Shown here: positions 7,283 to 13,465 of the stretch, piece by piece
How the letters are laid out: each line of letters starts with the position of its first letter
How positions within the stretch are numbered: position 1 is the first letter of the stretch
Source of the DNA: an uncultured Eubacteriaceae bacterium
Lineage (GTDB): Bacteria; Bacillota; Clostridia; Eubacteriales; UBA1433
Direction of reading: 5' to 3'
NCBI GenBank assembly: GCA_937880125.1
Contig: CALFLU010000100.1
Location: 1-24,413, forward strand
DNA: 24,413 nucleotides
Notes under the pieces: generated by a model
What the model saw: only the letters and a program-made list of their open reading frames with translations
Told to the model about the DNA's origin: nothing
Databases searched by the model: none
Made by a program: the position numbers and the translations under genes

Positions 7283-7992
7283 ATGAAAAAACATCCCTTG
7301 GTATTTTCGATTCTTATTACAATGTTGATGCTGGTCTTTCCTGTGGTGTCGGGCGCGATTATCAGCGTTTTGCAGCTTAGCACACTGCAGGGCAGGCTGG
7401 TTCAGACAGCGGCTTTTGTGATTGCAGGCCTGGTTGGGCTCATTATAGCCAAGAGAGCATTTGGCGCATTGGGAGATGTGGGTATGCGCAGGGTTCGCCC
7501 ACTTGACGGCAGCCGATATTTGTGGTTTTTGCCGATTGTATTGGTTGAAGCCTGTACGTTGCTTCTCGGTTTTAGCAAGGAGTCGGATATTGCAGCGTGG
7601 GGTTTGCGGAAGAGTTGTATTTTAGAGGAATCATTCCCCGAATTTTGAGGAGTAATGGGAGGGTATTTTCCATTTTACTCTCTTCGTTTTTGTTTAGTGT
7701 AGGACATTTTTTCAATCTTTTAGCCGGGGCGAGTGTGGGGATGACGATTTTGCAAGTGGTGTTTGCGTTTATTTTCGGTGTTGTTGCCGTTGAGATCAGA
7801 ATGTTGAGCGGCAGCATAGGAATCGTTGTGGTCTGGCATTTTTTGCATAACTTTCTTTCGCTGATTACCGTGTCCAACCAGGGCGTTTTTGGCGTTTTGT
7901 TGGGTATTTTTCAGGGAACGGTTTTGGTGCTGTACGCATTGTATTTGCGGAAAAAGCTTTTCAATGACGTCGGTGCGAAGGAGGCGAAGTAG
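7283..7992 (+). pseudogene. CPBP (CAAX/Abi) intramembrane metalloprotease, frameshifted
   Basis: Two overlapping frames together make one ~236-residue CPBP (PF02517) membrane protease. The first frame (ATG 7283 to 7648) gives several membrane helices and then loses homology after LLLGFSKE. The second frame (to 7992) continues with the catalytic signature GFAEELYFRG, where EE is the expected catalytic pair, then the histidine motif SVGHFFNLL and further helices ending in a KKLFND tail. A TAG blocks the second frame near 7572, so the shift lies within about 7570-7600. Bacterial CPBP members are often linked to bacteriocin self-immunity. The AGGAAGG site before 7283 is spaced rather far. A sequencing error at one base cannot be excluded. 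Confidence 0.8.
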
Positions 7993-8136
7993 CGCGGTGG
8001 GATTAAAAGAGAGATTTGAGGGAGTCGGGAAAAACGGGGGTGGGTTTGCATGAGTGCGTGAAGGGCGGGCGTGCATGATGAGGGTGTATGCTGCGCCGTC
8101 AAATAGAGTGACAACAGAAAAAGAGGAGGAACTGTC

Positions 8137-8835
8137 ATGAAGTGTGTTGTGATTAACGGCACGGACATAAGAGGGTGTACGTATCATTTGAAGGAGATGT
8201 TTTTGGACGAGTTGGGCGCAAGCGAGGTGACAGAATTTTATTTGCCCAAGGACGCGCCTGCATACTGCACGGGGTGCAAGCGTTGTTTTTTGGAAGATGA
8301 GAGGCTGTGTCCGCATTATGAAAAGGTGCGTCCGATTTGGCAGGCGATGGTGGAGGCGGATTTGATTGTGTTTGCGTATCCCGTTTATGTTTTAAGGACG
8401 CCGGGACAGGTAAAAGCATTGTTGGATCACTTTGGCGTACACTGGTTTGCCCATCGGCCGGAGCCTGCGCTGTTTGACAAAACGGCGGTGATTTTGACAC
8501 AAAGCGTGGGTGCGCCGAACCGGGCAGCGCAAAACGACGTAAAGACGAGCATGGAATGGTTGGGGGTATCTAAAGTCAAGCGCATTGGCTTTGGCATGAT
8601 GGAAGGTGTTTTGTGGGACGAGATTTCTGCTGAAAGAAAGAAAAAGATGGAAACAAAACTGCGGGCATTTGCCCGAAGGTTTCGAGGTACTGCGCCGGTC
8701 AAGAAAAGTCTAAAAACGAAAATATACTTTTTTATCGGCAAAAAATTACAAGAGAGTGTATTAAAAAAACTGCCCGCGGGGCAAAGTCGGTCGGTGGATT
8801 TGCAATATTGGATGGATAAGGGTTGGGTGAAATAG
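8137..8835 (+). CDS. NAD(P)H-dependent oxidoreductase, flavodoxin-like fold
   Basis: This is a 232-residue flavoprotein of the NADPH-dependent FMN reductase/iron-sulfur flavoprotein superfamily (PF03358). The N-terminal strand MKCVVINGTDIRGCTYHL provides the flavin phosphate loop. A cysteine cluster, CTGCKRC (44-50) plus Cys58 in ERLCPHYE, is like that of iron-sulfur flavoproteins or IsfA-type oxidoreductases. The central AYPVYVLRTPGQVKALLDHF segment is the typical isoalloxazine/dimer region. A basic C-terminal extension (KKSLKTKIYFFIGKKLQESVLKKL) is unusual and looks amphipathic. The site AGAGGAGG lies ten bases before the ATG. No operon partner is evident; a 580-base repeat-filled gap follows. 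The electron acceptor is unknown. Confidence 0.83.
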   Translation: MKCVVINGTDIRGCTYHLKEMFLDELGASEVTEFYLPKDAPAYCTGCKRCFLEDERLCPHYEKVRPIWQAMVEADLIVFAYPVYVLRTPGQVKALLDHFGVHWFAHRPEPALFDKTAVILTQSVGAPNRAAQNDVKTSMEWLGVSKVKRIGFGMMEGVLWDEISAERKKKMETKLRAFARRFRGTAPVKKSLKTKIYFFIGKKLQESVLKKLPAGQSRSVDLQYWMDKGWVK

Positions 8836-9412
8836 ACAAACGGCGCGGGGGGGTGGGGAAGGTTGAGAGGCGCTGCGAACGTGGGATATAATTTGGGTGC
8901 GGAGTGGTGAAGGCGGGGCATACAGACGAATTAAGAGAGAACGGTATGCAAATGGGAAAAGGGAATTGGGGGAGGTCAGATAGGCTGTGAGCGGGATATA
9001 CAAACGGTTGGGGAGGTCAGGTAGCTGCGAGAGGGATAACCGTTGGGGTATGGGCTGTGGGGGAAGTCAAAACGGACTGCGAGAGAGGGATAGACCTAAG
9101 GGGATCGGGGGAGGTTAAACTGCTGTGAGTGTGGGATATACAAACTATGGGGGAGGTCAAATAGCTGTGAGCGGGATAACCGTTGGGGTGTTGGCTGTGG
9201 GGGCGGTAAACGGACTGCGAGAGAGGGATAGACCAAAGGGAAAAGGGAATTGGGGGAGGTCAGATAGTTATGAGCGAGATATACAAACGGCTTGGGGAAG
9301 TCAAATAGCTATGAGCGAGATAGACAAACGGCTTGAGGAGGAGAAGACAGACTGTGCAAGCGGGGTATTCAAAGGGCATTGGGTGTGGGGGCAGGGGTAA
9401 GGCGAAGGGGCA
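8836..9412 (+). repeat. Tandem array of ~41-60-base purine-rich repeats
   Basis: This gap has no gene but contains about eight to ten diverged direct repeats on the + strand. Each has a GGGGGAGGTCA-type box, then (A)AATAG, then (C/T)TGTGAGCG, then GGATATACAAACGG. Good copies lie at about 8965-9010, 9104-9150, 9150-9190 and 9250-9335. A higher-order pair also repeats: GATAACCGTTGGGGT...TGGGGG...GGACTGCGAGAGAGGGATAGACC occurs at about 9036-9098 and 9175-9234. The last two units carry ATGAGCGAGATA, spaced 41 bases apart. Confidence 0.75.
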
Positions 9413-9469
9413 AAATGATTGCAAAAAAGAGCGTTAAATTTTGCATTGAATTCAAAGGAGGCGCAGAAA

Positions 9470-10102
9470 ATGGCATTTGATTTTAAAAAAGAATTCAAGG
9501 AGTGGTATATGCCCCCAAACAGGCCTTCGATTGTGACGATTCCAAAAATGAATTACATTGCGGTGGCGGGCAAGGGGGACCCCAACGACCAAGACGGGGC
9601 ATATCAGCGGGCGATAAAAGTGTTGTACGCAGTGGCGTATACCTTGAAGATGAGCCACAAAACGACGCATAAAATCGAGGGTTTTGAGGAATATGTGGTG
9701 CCGCCGCTGGAAGGGTTTTGGTGGCAAGAGGGCAGGAAAGATGCGGACTACGCGAACAAAGCGGGATTTCATTGGATATCGGTGATTCGTCTGCCCGATT
9801 TTGTGACGGAAAGAGACTTTCAATGGGCTGTGGACGAAGCGTCGGCAAAGAAAAAAACGGATTGCTCTTCCGCGAAGTTTTTGACCGTGGAAGAGGGACT
9901 TTGTGTGCAAATGATGCACATCGGCGCCTTTGACGACGAGCCGAAATCCATCGCCGCCATGCATGCCTATGCCGAAGAGATGGGATATTGCACGGACTTG
10001 AGCGAGCACAGGCGGCATCATGAAATATATTTGTCGGATTTTCACAAAACCGCGCCCGAGAAATTGAAAACGGTGATCAGGCACCCGATACGCAAAGCCT
10101 AA
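9470..10102 (+). CDS. GyrI-like small-molecule-binding domain protein
   Basis: This 210-residue protein starts MAFDFKKEFKEWYMPPNRPSIVTIPKMNYIAVAGKGDPND, the characteristic opening of a GyrI-like/SbmC subfamily (PF06445, often annotated as DUF-type cytosolic proteins). Internal landmarks are the FWWQEGRKDAD segment, W-VIRLPDFVTERDF, a GLCVQMMHIGAFDDEP strand, and the C-terminal HHEIYLSDFHKTAPEKLKTVIRHPI. Family members bind hydrophobic ligands and may act in detoxification; no catalytic assignment is made. The ATG at 9470 has a near-perfect AAAGGAGG site. It heads a cluster of three small co-directional genes (this gene, a DUF302 gene and a flavodoxin), which suggests a common redox or xenobiotic stress role; that is inference. 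Confidence 0.85.
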   Translation: MAFDFKKEFKEWYMPPNRPSIVTIPKMNYIAVAGKGDPNDQDGAYQRAIKVLYAVAYTLKMSHKTTHKIEGFEEYVVPPLEGFWWQEGRKDADYANKAGFHWISVIRLPDFVTERDFQWAVDEASAKKKTDCSSAKFLTVEEGLCVQMMHIGAFDDEPKSIAAMHAYAEEMGYCTDLSEHRRHHEIYLSDFHKTAPEKLKTVIRHPIRKA

Positions 10103-10143
10103 GACATTTCGGCACGGCAAAACAGTACAAAAAGGAGAAAAAT

Positions 10144-10521
10144 ATGAAAAAGATACGGTCAAAATACGGTTTGGAAGAGAGTGTGAAGAGGCTGAAGGTG
10201 GAGATGGAAGAGAGAGGACTCACGATTTTTTATGAAGCGGATCATCGTAAGAATGCCCAAGAGGCAAAAATGGCGCTGGCGGGGGCGACGGTGTTGTTTT
10301 TCGGCAACCCTGCCGTGGGCACCAAGTTGATGCAAGACAACCCTGAGATATCCTTTGAGCTGCCGCTGCGCATAGCGGTGTTTGAGGAAGGCGAAGGTGT
10401 GTTTGTGGGCTACAGGGCGCCGACTGCCTACGCAGCGGCCTATCGGCTGACGGATGAGAGCGGCGAGATTCTCAAGAAGATGGACGGGTTGTATGAGAAT
10501 TTGACGGCGCAGCTGAAGTAG
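10144..10521 (+). CDS. DUF302 domain protein
   Basis: This is a 125-residue protein with the DUF302 (PF03625) fold. A helical start (KYGLEESVKRLKVEMEERGLTIFYEADH) is followed by the conserved ATVLFFGNPAVGTKLMQDNPEISFELPLRIAVFE strand-helix-strand core and VFVGYRAPTAYAAAYRL. DUF302 proteins are small, of unknown biochemical role, and sometimes linked to copper or redox stress. The ATG has an AAAAGGAG site, and the gene starts 41 bases after the GyrI-like gene, so the two are probably co-transcribed. Confidence 0.88.
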   Translation: MKKIRSKYGLEESVKRLKVEMEERGLTIFYEADHRKNAQEAKMALAGATVLFFGNPAVGTKLMQDNPEISFELPLRIAVFEEGEGVFVGYRAPTAYAAAYRLTDESGEILKKMDGLYENLTAQLK

Positions 10522-10605
10522 CGGGTGTGGGCGAGAAAAGAGGTTTTGAGCATGTTGGACGGGCGAATGGACCATCACGTTGAATAAAGAAACGAGGAAA
10601 CGAAG

Positions 10606-11097
10606 ATGAACAAAGAGAAGAAAATACTGGTGGCGTACTTTTCCTGCAGCGGCGTGACGGCGAAGGTGGCCGAGGCGCTGGCGGAGGCGGCGGGCGCGGA
10701 TGTATACGAAATTGCCCCTGCGGTGGCCTATGCGGCAAAGGATTTGAACTGGATGGACGCTGCGAGCCGCAGCACCGTTGAGATGAAGGACGAGGCGGCA
10801 CGCCCTGCCATTGCAGGGCAGGCGGCGGACATGGAGGTTTACGGCGTGGTGTTTGTGGGCTTTCCGATATGGTGGTATATTGCGCCGCGGATTATTGAGA
10901 CGTTTTTGGAGAGTTATGACTTTTCGGACAAAATCGTTGTACCCTTTGCCACGTCGGGGGGCAGCGGCATGGGCAAGACCGAAGAGCGGCTGAGGCAGGT
11001 ATGCCCCGGGGCGGGGGGCTGGCGCGCGGGCAAGGTGTTTCGGAGTAACGTGAAGCAGGATGAGCTGGCACGGTGGGTGGAAGGGTTGGGGTTGTAG
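10606..11097 (+). CDS. Flavodoxin
   Basis: This 163-residue flavodoxin (Flavodoxin_4-like, PF12682) is a soluble FMN electron carrier. The phosphate-binding loop is in KKILVAYFSCSGVTAKVAEALAEA (residues 5-28). The aromatic FMN-stacking region is in VVFVGFPIWWYIAPRIIETFLESYDF, and a second loop is in PFATSGGSGMGKTEERLRQV. In similar proteins the Y-ASRS-EM-D-AARPAI segment follows the first beta-alpha units, and it is present here. It is the third gene of the GyrI-like/DUF302 cluster, 84 bases after DUF302, with a modest Shine-Dalgarno (AACGAGGAAACGAAG) before the ATG. No terminator is seen after it; the next ~115 bases are G-rich and then the CRISPR remnant begins. Confidence 0.92.
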   Translation: MNKEKKILVAYFSCSGVTAKVAEALAEAAGADVYEIAPAVAYAAKDLNWMDAASRSTVEMKDEAARPAIAGQAADMEVYGVVFVGFPIWWYIAPRIIETFLESYDFSDKIVVPFATSGGSGMGKTEERLRQVCPGAGGWRAGKVFRSNVKQDELARWVEGLGL

Positions 11098-11213
11098 GGG
11101 GCGGGGTGTTGGTTGGGGTGAAATAGCATCACGGAGGCTATGAAAATGGGAAGGTTGGTTGTGGTGTTGGGGTATGAGGGTTGCGAAATATCAAACAGAT
11201 AACAAAAAGGTGA

Positions 11214-11376
11214 TACGCACTTAAGGGTGCGAGGGTTGAAATATGAAGCTGTTTTTTTGAGCGTCTGGATGAGGCACCGTCGCACCCTTCGCGGGTGCGT
11301 GGATTGAAATGCAACACAAAAGTAAAAACGCTCAAACGCTTTAGGTCGCGCCCTTCGCGGGTGCGTGGGTTGAAAT
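11214..11376 (+). CRISPR. Three-repeat orphan CRISPR remnant, type I-C-like
   Basis: Repeat 2 (11279-11310) and repeat 3 (11345-11376) are 32 bases and differ at two positions. They begin GTCGC(A/G)CCCTTCGCGGG and end TG(A/G/T)TTGAAAT-like, with a CGCACC/GGTGCG stem. Repeat 1 (11214-11242) is degenerate and three bases shorter. Spacers are 36 and 34 bases. The repeat form and spacer length fit subtype I-C. No cas genes or leader are visible. The sequence after repeat 3 runs directly into the 3' end of a minus-strand Cro-like gene. Confidence 0.85.
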
Positions 11377-11393
11377 TGCAAGGTACATCATCT

Positions 11394-11612
11394 TTAACTC
11401 CTTTCTTCGCCGTTCGGCGGGAAATATTTGTGCATTTCTTTGTGTGGGATAATCAAAATATCCATCGTGAGGTACATCTCGTCTTGTTTCCACGGGGATT
11501 TGCTTGTGAATCTTCCGCTCAAGCAGGGGACAGACAAGGCAAGTTTTCTCGCTAAATACTTTTGGTCTATGCCTCCTTCCATCATTTTCGCCCTCAATAA
11601 TCGGTATTTCAT
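11394..11612 (-). CDS. Small Cro-like phage regulator
   Basis: This 72-residue protein starts MKYRLLRAKMMEGGIDQKYLARKLALSVPCLSGRFT, the pattern of small phage Cro-like helix-turn-helix proteins (LRAKM-E-G-Q--LA--L-S---LS-R). The C-terminal part (MYLTMDILIIPHKEMHKYFPPNG) also fits those proteins, which end near a YFFP-like motif. It lies 19 bases downstream of the XRE gene on the same strand, probably in one operon read away from the CI-like repressor. In a complete phage, early genes would follow to the left, but here the gene end coincides with the CRISPR remnant, so the element is truncated. Confidence 0.6.
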   Translation of the reverse strand: MKYRLLRAKMMEGGIDQKYLARKLALSVPCLSGRFTSKSPWKQDEMYLTMDILIIPHKEMHKYFPPNGEERS

Positions 11613-11631
11613 GATTGGTTACTCTTTTCTT

Positions 11632-11817
11632 TTATTCGTAAAATTTAGTCCAGTTAATCCCTAAAATTAAACCCAGCTTTTGAGCAAGTTCTGGAGATGG
11701 TCTACGTTCGCCGAGTTCGATTTTGTTTACCATTGTTACATCGACATCGGACAAGTCGGCTAACTCCGCTTGGGATAGTTTTTTCCCCAACCTTAAATCC
11801 TTAAACCAAAGTCTCAA
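11632..11817 (-). CDS. XRE-family helix-turn-helix regulator
   Basis: This 61-residue protein consists of little more than one HTH_3 domain: FKDLRLGKKLSQAELADLSDVDVTMVNKIELGERRPSPELAQKLGLILG, with the recognition helix around DVTMVNKIE. The TTG at 11817 is preferred because AAGGTG lies five bases upstream. The frame is open to 11871, but that would place the start inside the -35 box. It is divergent from the S24 repressor gene with 156 bases between them, the classical phage lysogeny-switch arrangement. Its own promoter (-35 TTGACA, -10 TATAAT on the minus strand) overlaps an inverted repeat. Confidence 0.8.
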   Translation of the reverse strand: MRLWFKDLRLGKKLSQAELADLSDVDVTMVNKIELGERRPSPELAQKLGLILGINWTKFYE

Positions 11818-11844
11818 TATCTCACCTTCTTTTAGTTTCTTCAC

Positions 11845-11871
11845 ATTATAGACGATACGTCCATATGTCAA
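11845..11871 (-). promoter_or_regulatory. Promoter/operator for the XRE-Cro operon
   Basis: On the minus strand a -35 TTGACA (11871-11866) and -10 TATAAT (11850-11845) are separated by 15 bases. The imperfect inverted repeat ATAGACGATACGTCCAT (11848-11864) fills the spacer and abuts the -10, so a bound repressor would block the promoter. Confidence 0.6.
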
Positions 11872-11920
11872 TATCGCTCTCTAAAGCAGTAGCCCTTCTG
11901 GCTATGTTTATTTCTAGATG

Positions 11921-11948
11921 TTTACAGTAGACAAATTGTCTATATAAT
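11921..11948 (+). promoter_or_regulatory. Promoter with embedded operator for the S24 repressor gene
   Basis: A -35 TTTACA (11921-11926), 16-base spacer and -10 TATAAT (11943-11948). The spacer is almost entirely the palindrome TAGACAA-A-TTGTCTA (11928-11942), perfect apart from the central base. This suggests autoregulation by the adjacent repressor or control by the divergent XRE protein. Confidence 0.75.
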
Positions 11949-11973
11949 ATAGGTAAAAAAGGTGGGGATTACG

Positions 11974-12573
11974 TTGTTGCCAGAACGCTTAAAGTCATTA
12001 AGGGAAGGAAAAAATTTAAAAAGAAAAGAAGTTGCAGAACTAATCAATATCGACCAATCAACATATGGGAAATATGAGTTAGGAAAAAGAGCACCCGACC
12101 ACGAAACGCTAAAAAAATTAGCAAAATTATTCCAAACAACGATTGATTATCTTTTGGGCGCAGATATTCCTACGTCAAAAGGCGTTTTAGTGCCTGTATT
12201 GGGTAGGGTGCAGGCGGGCATACCGATTGAAGCGGTGCAAGAGATTATTGAATATGAAGAAATAACGCCCGAAATGGCGCATAACGGAGAATATTTTGCT
12301 CTGCGTGTTCGAGATGACAGCATGGGTCCGAGGTTTTTAGCGGGAGATATTGCCATTGTTTGCAAGCAATCGGGCATTGAAGACGGGGATATTGCAGTCG
12401 TTTTGATTAATGAGGAAGATGCTACAATCAAGAAAATAAAAAAGGTGGACGGCGGTGTTATGTTGATTCCTACAAATAACACTTATGAGCCTGTATTTTT
12501 CAGCTTGAAAAAGATAAGAGAATTACCTGTTGAAGTGATAGGGAAAGTCGTGGAGGTGCGAATTAAATTGTAG
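11974..12573 (+). CDS. CI/LexA-like phage repressor with S24 peptidase domain
   Basis: This ~199-residue repressor has two domains. The N-terminal HTH_3 is LPERLKSLREGKNLKRKEVAELINIDQSTYGKYELGKRAPDHETLKKLAKLF (about residues 2-53). The C-terminal S24 (LexA/CI) autoprotease has its cleavage site Ala-Gly in RVQAGIP (81-82), nucleophile Ser in RDDSMGP (116) and general-base Lys in ATIKKIK (153). All three catalytic elements are intact, so RecA-stimulated self-cleavage on DNA damage is plausible. Start codons TTG 11974 or TTG 11977 suit the AAAGGTGGGG site; GTG 11962 would overlap that site. No other phage gene follows, so it is an orphan immunity module. A degenerate terminator lies ~95 bases downstream at 12666. 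Confidence 0.9.
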   Translation: MLPERLKSLREGKNLKRKEVAELINIDQSTYGKYELGKRAPDHETLKKLAKLFQTTIDYLLGADIPTSKGVLVPVLGRVQAGIPIEAVQEIIEYEEITPEMAHNGEYFALRVRDDSMGPRFLAGDIAIVCKQSGIEDGDIAVVLINEEDATIKKIKKVDGGVMLIPTNNTYEPVFFSLKKIRELPVEVIGKVVEVRIKL

Positions 12574-12665
12574 AAAGGAAATAAAAATAAAGGAGGGGAA
12601 TAGGGAAAAGGGGCGGTGGAAAGGAAGGATTGATTTTGATATGGAAGCAATCTATAGCAGGCGAC

Positions 12666-12728
12666 AAAAAGACTCCGAGGGTTCTTTTTTGATGGGTATT
12701 TTATTGATTTGTTTAGGGGGTGGGTGGG
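12666..12728. repeat. Direct repeat copy B flanking the defence island
   Basis: These 63 bases match 18271-18339, with four substitutions clustered in the hairpin plus a one-base and a five-base indel. The repeat contains a hairpin with flanking A and T runs (imperfect terminator) and, on the minus strand, the codons Pro-Pro-Thr-Pro-stop that end the ADP-ribosylglycohydrolase gene at the other copy. Here no such gene precedes them, so this copy looks like a duplicated 3' tail. Confidence 0.8.
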
Positions 12729-12735
12729 CGATGCG

Positions 12736-13016
12736 GTTTGTTCGGTCGGTTATCGGGCGGAGAGTTGGTTTGGCGGGAAGAAAGGTTGCTGCGCGAACGG
12801 GGATATCCAGAGGGCAGCGAGGGAAGGTCAAACGGCTTCAGCGGAAAGGGATGGTTTGGGATATGGGGGAAGTTTGCTCGGCTAAAAAAGAAAGAGATGC
12901 GCAGCGGGGGAAGTCAGATGGACTGCGAGAGTGGGATATCCAAGGAGTGTGGGGGCATGGAGGAAATCAGATGAATTGTGCAAGGAGGATATCCAGAGGG
13001 CAGCGGGGGTAATAAA
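12736..13016 (+). repeat. Purine-rich degenerate repeats
   Basis: No convincing gene was found; the weak ORFs here are skew artefacts. Three copies of GGATATCCA(G/A)(A/G)GG occur at about 12800, 12935 and 12988, each preceded by a (C/T)TG(C/T)GC or CTGCGAG box. The stretch GGCTAAAAAAGAAAGAGATG (from about 12880), followed by a GCGGGGGAAGTCA box, closely resembles 18221-18262. Confidence 0.65.
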
Positions 13017-13040
13017 AAAGGGGTTAACGAGACATGGCAG

Positions 13041-13049
13041 TGATATAAT
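13041..13049 (+). promoter_or_regulatory. Extended -10 promoter before the hypothetical gene and pglZ remnant
   Basis: TGA followed by TATAAT (13044-13049) lies about 40 bases before the ATG at 13090. There is no clear -35 box. It could drive the whole 13090-17990 gene string, since no terminator interrupts it. Confidence 0.5.
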
Positions 13050-13089
13050 ATGATAACAAGCAGGTGCCAAAGGAAAATGAGGAACAGAG

Positions 13090-13461
13090 ATGAACGATGA
13101 AAAAATGTTTGCGGGGCAAGGCATGGAGCTGATAGACCCTTTTGGGTTTCGCTACGGGTTGGGTATTGTCGGACACAGTATTGACAGGTATATTCGGGGG
13201 TTGGAAGAAGATGTGGATTATTTTGTTTCGGAGCATATTTTCAACGATGATGAAGACTTTGAAATTACCGTTTATCATATGCCTGTTGTGGAGGGGGAAA
13301 AACATTTTGATGCAGAAAACAGCGTCGATATGACGATACGATACAGGGTTATGCCGGATACGGAGATGATTTTCGGTGCAGGGTATGCAGCGATTTATGT
13401 GCAGGAAAAATTGGCGGAAGCCCATGAACGCTTTGTGACGCAATATTGTTTCATCATTTGA
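13090..13461 (+). CDS. Hypothetical protein upstream of the pglZ remnant
   Basis: This is a 123-residue acidic protein I do not recognise. It begins MNDEKMFAGQGMELIDPFGFRYGLGIVGHS and has alternating strand-like and charged stretches (DFEITVYHMP, NSVDMTIRYRVMPDTEMIFGAG), with no signal peptide or membrane segment. A GAGGAAC site and an extended -10 promoter support expression. Its base composition matches the G-rich host DNA until about 13440, where the sequence becomes AT-rich. The last residues (VTQYCFII) may therefore come from the other side of a deletion junction, in which case the natural C-terminus is lost. Confidence 0.55.
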   Translation: MNDEKMFAGQGMELIDPFGFRYGLGIVGHSIDRYIRGLEEDVDYFVSEHIFNDDEDFEITVYHMPVVEGEKHFDAENSVDMTIRYRVMPDTEMIFGAGYAAIYVQEKLAEAHERFVTQYCFII

Positions 13462-13465
13462 TTTA

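Noticed and set aside
9125..9400. Possible 91-residue ORF across the tandem repeats
   Set aside because: It spans several repeat units in one frame, with no consistent protein pattern. Only the mini-cistron idea for the last units is kept as a finding.
12641..13012. ORFs of 123 and 84 residues in the gap before 13090
   Set aside because: They consist of repeat copies (GGATATCCA units), with Arg/Gly/Lys-rich translation and no Shine-Dalgarno in a sensible place.
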